NCBI GenBank assembly: GCA_013360195.1 | Contig: JABWCQ010000016.1 | Coordinates: 1 to 64,000, forward strand | Direction of reading: 5' to 3' | DNA length: 64,000 nt | Source: a bacterium | GTDB taxonomy: Bacteria; Electryoneota; RPQS01 | In this document: in pieces, positions 61,496 to 64,000 of the stretch | Numbering within the stretch: the first letter of the stretch is position 1 | How the letters are laid out: each line of letters begins with the position of its first letter | Notes under the pieces: model-generated | The model's input: the letters and a program-made list of their open reading frames with translations, nothing else | Database searches by the model: none | What the model was told of the DNA's origin: nothing | Program-made: the position numbers and the translations under genes

Positions 61496-63043
61496 ATGCT
61501 CCCTCCGTTTAAGAACGAACCGTTTACAAATTTTAGCGATTCTGCAAACAAGCAGGCTTTTGAAAGTGCTTTAGCAATTGTTGAAGGCCGCTTCGGCGAG
61601 AAGATCCCGCTCATCGTCGGTGGCGAACGCATCTTCACCGATGATTCAATCAAGTCAACCAATCCCGCAAATCCCGACCAAGTGCTGGCCTATGTCAGCA
61701 AGGGAACCAAGGAACTTGCGTTGCGTGCAGTAGAAAGCGCGTACGCCGCGTTTCAGTGGTGGAAGAACTTTGACCCGGATGCGCGCGCACGCATTCTCCT
61801 CCGCGCCGCTGCCATTCTGCGCCGCCGCAAACATGAGTTCAGCGCAACCATGGTTATGGAAATCGGCAAAAACTGGATGGAAGCCGACGGAGACACGGCG
61901 GAAGCCATTGACTTTCTGGAGTTCTATGCCCGTGAAATGATGCGTTTGAACGAGCGTCAGCCTGTGAATGAATATCCCGGTGAAGAGAACAATCTTTACT
62001 ACATTCCGCTTGGCGTGGGCGCGGTCATTCCGCCATGGAATTTCCCCGGCGCTATCATGGCCGGCATGACAACCGCGTCACTCGTGACCGGCAACACTGT
62101 CATTTTGAAACCGGCATCTATTACTCCAGTGATTGCATACCGCTTCATGGAGATTCTCGAGGAAGCAGGCCTGCCCGCGGGCATTGTAAATTTCCTGCCA
62201 GGACCCGGCGGAGCTATCGGCGACACTATTGTCGATCACAAACTCACGCGGTTTATTGCCTTCACAGGCTCAATGGAAATCGGCCAGCGAATTTTCCAGC
62301 GCGCGGCAGTCGTTCATCCCGGACAACTGTGGTTGAAGCGAACAATCTTGGAAATGGGCGGTAAGGACGCCATACTGGTCGATGATGATGCCGACCTCGA
62401 ATTTGCCGCCGAGCAGATCGTTACCGCCGCCTTCGGGTTCCAGGGACAAAAGTGCAGCGCATGTTCGCGGCTGATTATTCACGAAAAGGTGTACGACAAG
62501 CTGCTGGATATGGTTGTGAACCGAACGAAGCAAATCAAAACAGGTCCCACGAAGGATCTCAGCAATTGGCACGGTCCGGTGAGTGAAGAAGGAGCATACA
62601 ACAAGATTCTCGAGTATATCGAAATCGGCAAGTCGGAAGGCCGACTTGTTGCCGGGGGAAATAGAGCAGGATTCCCTGGCTGGTTTATTGAACCGACCAT
62701 TATAGCCGATGTTGCCCCGACTGCGCGCATCATGCAAGAGGAGATCTTCGGACCTGTTCTCGCCGTTTGCAAAGTGAAATCCTTCGATGAAGGACTCGAC
62801 GTTTTCAATAACACTCAGTTTGGTTTGACGGGCGGGTACTTCGGCAAACGCCGCGAGCATCTTGAAAAGGTAAGAGTCCATGCTCATTGCGGTAATCTCT
62901 ATTTGAATCGCAAGTGCACCGGTGCATTGGTCGGTGTTCAGCCCTTCGGAGGCTTCAATCAAAGCGGTACCGACAGCAAGGCCGGCGGTCGCGATTACCT
63001 GCAGCTATTTCTGCAAGGCAAGAGCGTGACCGAAAGATTCTAA
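61496..63043 (+). CDS. rocA: 1-pyrroline-5-carboxylate dehydrogenase (RocA/PruA-type aldehyde dehydrogenase)
   Basis: The 515-residue enzyme oxidises glutamate semialdehyde, in balance with pyrroline-5-carboxylate, to glutamate with NAD(P), the second step of proline breakdown. It has the aldehyde-dehydrogenase Rossmann motif IPPWNFPGAI, the catalytic Glu in LEMGGKDA and the nucleophile Cys in GFQGQKCSACSR. The N terminus (FKNEPFTNFSD) and the ending KSVTERF match the stand-alone RocA type of about 515 residues rather than the bifunctional PutA. AAGGAA lies 8 bases before the ATG. A proline dehydrogenase is not seen in the window. Confidence 0.95.
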   Translation: MLPPFKNEPFTNFSDSANKQAFESALAIVEGRFGEKIPLIVGGERIFTDDSIKSTNPANPDQVLAYVSKGTKELALRAVESAYAAFQWWKNFDPDARARILLRAAAILRRRKHEFSATMVMEIGKNWMEADGDTAEAIDFLEFYAREMMRLNERQPVNEYPGEENNLYYIPLGVGAVIPPWNFPGAIMAGMTTASLVTGNTVILKPASITPVIAYRFMEILEEAGLPAGIVNFLPGPGGAIGDTIVDHKLTRFIAFTGSMEIGQRIFQRAAVVHPGQLWLKRTILEMGGKDAILVDDDADLEFAAEQIVTAAFGFQGQKCSACSRLIIHEKVYDKLLDMVVNRTKQIKTGPTKDLSNWHGPVSEEGAYNKILEYIEIGKSEGRLVAGGNRAGFPGWFIEPTIIADVAPTARIMQEEIFGPVLAVCKVKSFDEGLDVFNNTQFGLTGGYFGKRREHLEKVRVHAHCGNLYLNRKCTGALVGVQPFGGFNQSGTDSKAGGRDYLQLFLQGKSVTERF

Positions 63044-63066
63044 TCGTCTCAGCTGGACTTTAATTG

Positions 63067-63090
63067 AAAGCCCCGCAGCTGCGGGGCTTT
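63067..63090. terminator. bidirectional terminator
   Basis: AAAGCCCCGCAG / CTGCGGGGCTTT is a perfect palindrome followed by TT on the plus strand and preceded by CAATT. It ends both rocA (plus) and the PhoR-type kinase gene (minus), whose stop lies 15 bases away. Confidence 0.92.
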
Positions 63091-63104
63091 TTGATCTTGT
63101 GTGC

Positions 63105-64000
63105 CTATTGCCTTTCAATCGGAATGCGTATAATGAAAGTGCTTCCTTTGCCAAGCTGCGTCTCTACCTCTGCTGTTCCGCCGTGTGCCAATGCCGCATG
63201 TTTCACGATCGCCAGCCCCAATCCAGTTCCGCCATACTTTCGGTTTCGCGAGGCTTCTACTCTGTAGAATCGTTCGAAGATTCTGGTCAGATGCTTTTCC
63301 GCTATTCCCGGCCCCTGGTCGCAAACCGAAATGACAAGCTGCTTTTCAGCAATCTCCGCTCTCACATCTATTCCCGTTCCTTCCGGGCTGTATTTACATG
63401 CGTTGTCGATTAAGTTTATCACGGCCTGACGAATCAGAAAGTGATTGAACGTGGCCTCAAGCTCAGGTGAACAGTCCAGCGATACCCGTTGACCGCGCGC
63501 CTCGGCGGATGTTGATGTTGCTTCAATCGCGTCTTGCAGCACAGGAGATATCGGCTGACGCTCGGCCGCCAATTTGTTTTCTTCTGCCGCCTGTTCAATT
63601 CTTGCCAGACTGAGCAAGTCTTCGATAATTGACTGCAGATAATCGGCCTGCCGTCCCATCATGTCGAGAAATCGCTCTGCGTCACGCGGATTGGCAAGCG
63701 CGCCCTCACGCAAGGTCTCTATCGAACCCTTGATTGCCGTGACAGGAGTCTTTAGTTCGTGACTGGCGTTCGCAACAAATTCCCGGCGCGTCGCTTCAAG
63801 CCTGCGCATCTTTGTCACATCGTTGATGACTACGACAACACCTGCGACTTCGCCGGACTCGAGTATTGGAGTTCCGCGAAGTTGCAGAATGCGCTCTTGA
63901 TTCTCATAGCGGATGATTTCCCGCTCCACTGCCTGCCCCGCCTTGAGGGTAAATCGCACGAAGTTGTGTATATCCGTGTTTCGCACAGCCTCTTCGAGAA
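63105..64000 (-). CDS. PhoR-type sensor histidine kinase, C-terminal part (start outside the window)
   Basis: The visible residues (nearly 300) include the end of a PAS domain (GVVVVINDVTKMRRLEATR), the H box FVANASHELKTPVTAIKG with the phosphoacceptor His, and an HATPase domain with LIDNACKYSP (N box), CDQGPGIAEKHLTRIFERFYRV (G1/F region, broken by one loop) and GGTGLGLAIVKH (G2). The VRNTDIHNFVR stretch at the edge is characteristic of the PAS domain of PhoR, which with PhoB senses phosphate shortage. The frame stays open to base 64000. The PhoR name rests on similarity; a PhoB gene is not in view. Confidence 0.9.
   Translation of the reverse strand, partial: LEEAVRNTDIHNFVRFTLKAGQAVEREIIRYENQERILQLRGTPILESGEVAGVVVVINDVTKMRRLEATRREFVANASHELKTPVTAIKGSIETLREGALANPRDAERFLDMMGRQADYLQSIIEDLLSLARIEQAAEENKLAAERQPISPVLQDAIEATSTSAEARGQRVSLDCSPELEATFNHFLIRQAVINLIDNACKYSPEGTGIDVRAEIAEKQLVISVCDQGPGIAEKHLTRIFERFYRVEASRNRKYGGTGLGLAIVKHAALAHGGTAEVETQLGKGSTFIIRIPIERQ

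Overview
The window comes from a Gram-negative bacterium. It has many outer-membrane barrels, TolC/RND exporters, lipoproteins with lipoboxes, a TonB-dependent receptor and periplasmic multiheme cytochromes. G+C is roughly one half by eye. Three traits lean towards the FCB side of the bacteria: a carboxypeptidase-D-like domain on the TonB receptor, a secreted beta-helix-type protein paired with it, and Npt-type nucleotide transporters with HEAT repeats. The candidate phyla there (KSB1, Zixibacteria or Electryoneota-like) are plausible, but no marker gene in the window fixes the lineage. No rRNA, tRNA, CRISPR array, insertion sequence or phage gene was recognised. Genes lie in tight operons, many joined by ATGA or TAATG overlaps.

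Layout. 1-2670 (+): the 3' part of a repeat-built multiheme cytochrome c and an outer-membrane-barrel-like partner. 3074-7869 (-): an operon of PAP2 phosphatase, porin, PstS-like protein and HAMP-PAS histidine kinase. 8238-17175 (+): a divergent seven-gene operon of soluble histidine kinase, Omp85-like barrel, lipoprotein with protein-kinase-like residues, two ATP/ADP-antiporter-like carriers (the second with a long HEAT-repeat tail), a lone cyclic-nucleotide-binding domain and a response regulator. This is the most original locus in the window. 17262-21222 (-): a sulfur-redox operon of octaheme tetrathionate-reductase-type cytochrome, cytochrome b and two YeeE/YedE transporters. The second transporter carries a Cys-less rhodanese-like domain and ends in GGC. 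21689-28489 (-): a CecR/YbhGFSR-like ABC-2 exporter operon with its own TolC and a TetR regulator flanked by two matching operator candidates.

28946-36067 (+): a clostripain-like lipoprotein whose catalytic Cys is Arg, a TonB-dependent receptor, a secreted beta-helix-like protein and a small lipoprotein. 36336-42877 (+): a TolC/adaptor/RND efflux operon that ends with a DUF2892 membrane protein, a PII-like protein and a Cys-containing ArsR regulator. A good promoter and a palindromic operator candidate precede it. 43178-47340 (+): acyl-CoA synthetase, an MFS transporter and an EamA transporter. 47664-50477 (+): a hybrid sensor kinase. 50531-54759 (-): an RND multidrug pump and its adaptor. 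55155-61260 (+): a CzcCBA-type metal efflux cluster. It has a small His-rich secreted protein, a CzcB with nine His/Asp heptads, and a CzcA broken by an apparent 3n+1 deletion. 61496-63043 (+): 1-pyrroline-5-carboxylate dehydrogenase. 63105-64000 (-): a PhoR-type sensor kinase that runs off the window.

Taken together, the region is dominated by envelope transport and signalling: three RND systems, one ABC-2 exporter, five histidine kinases (one hybrid) and two cytochrome loci. The main new hypothesis is that the 8238-17175 operon supplies nucleotide across the inner membrane to a kinase-like lipoprotein outside the cytoplasm.
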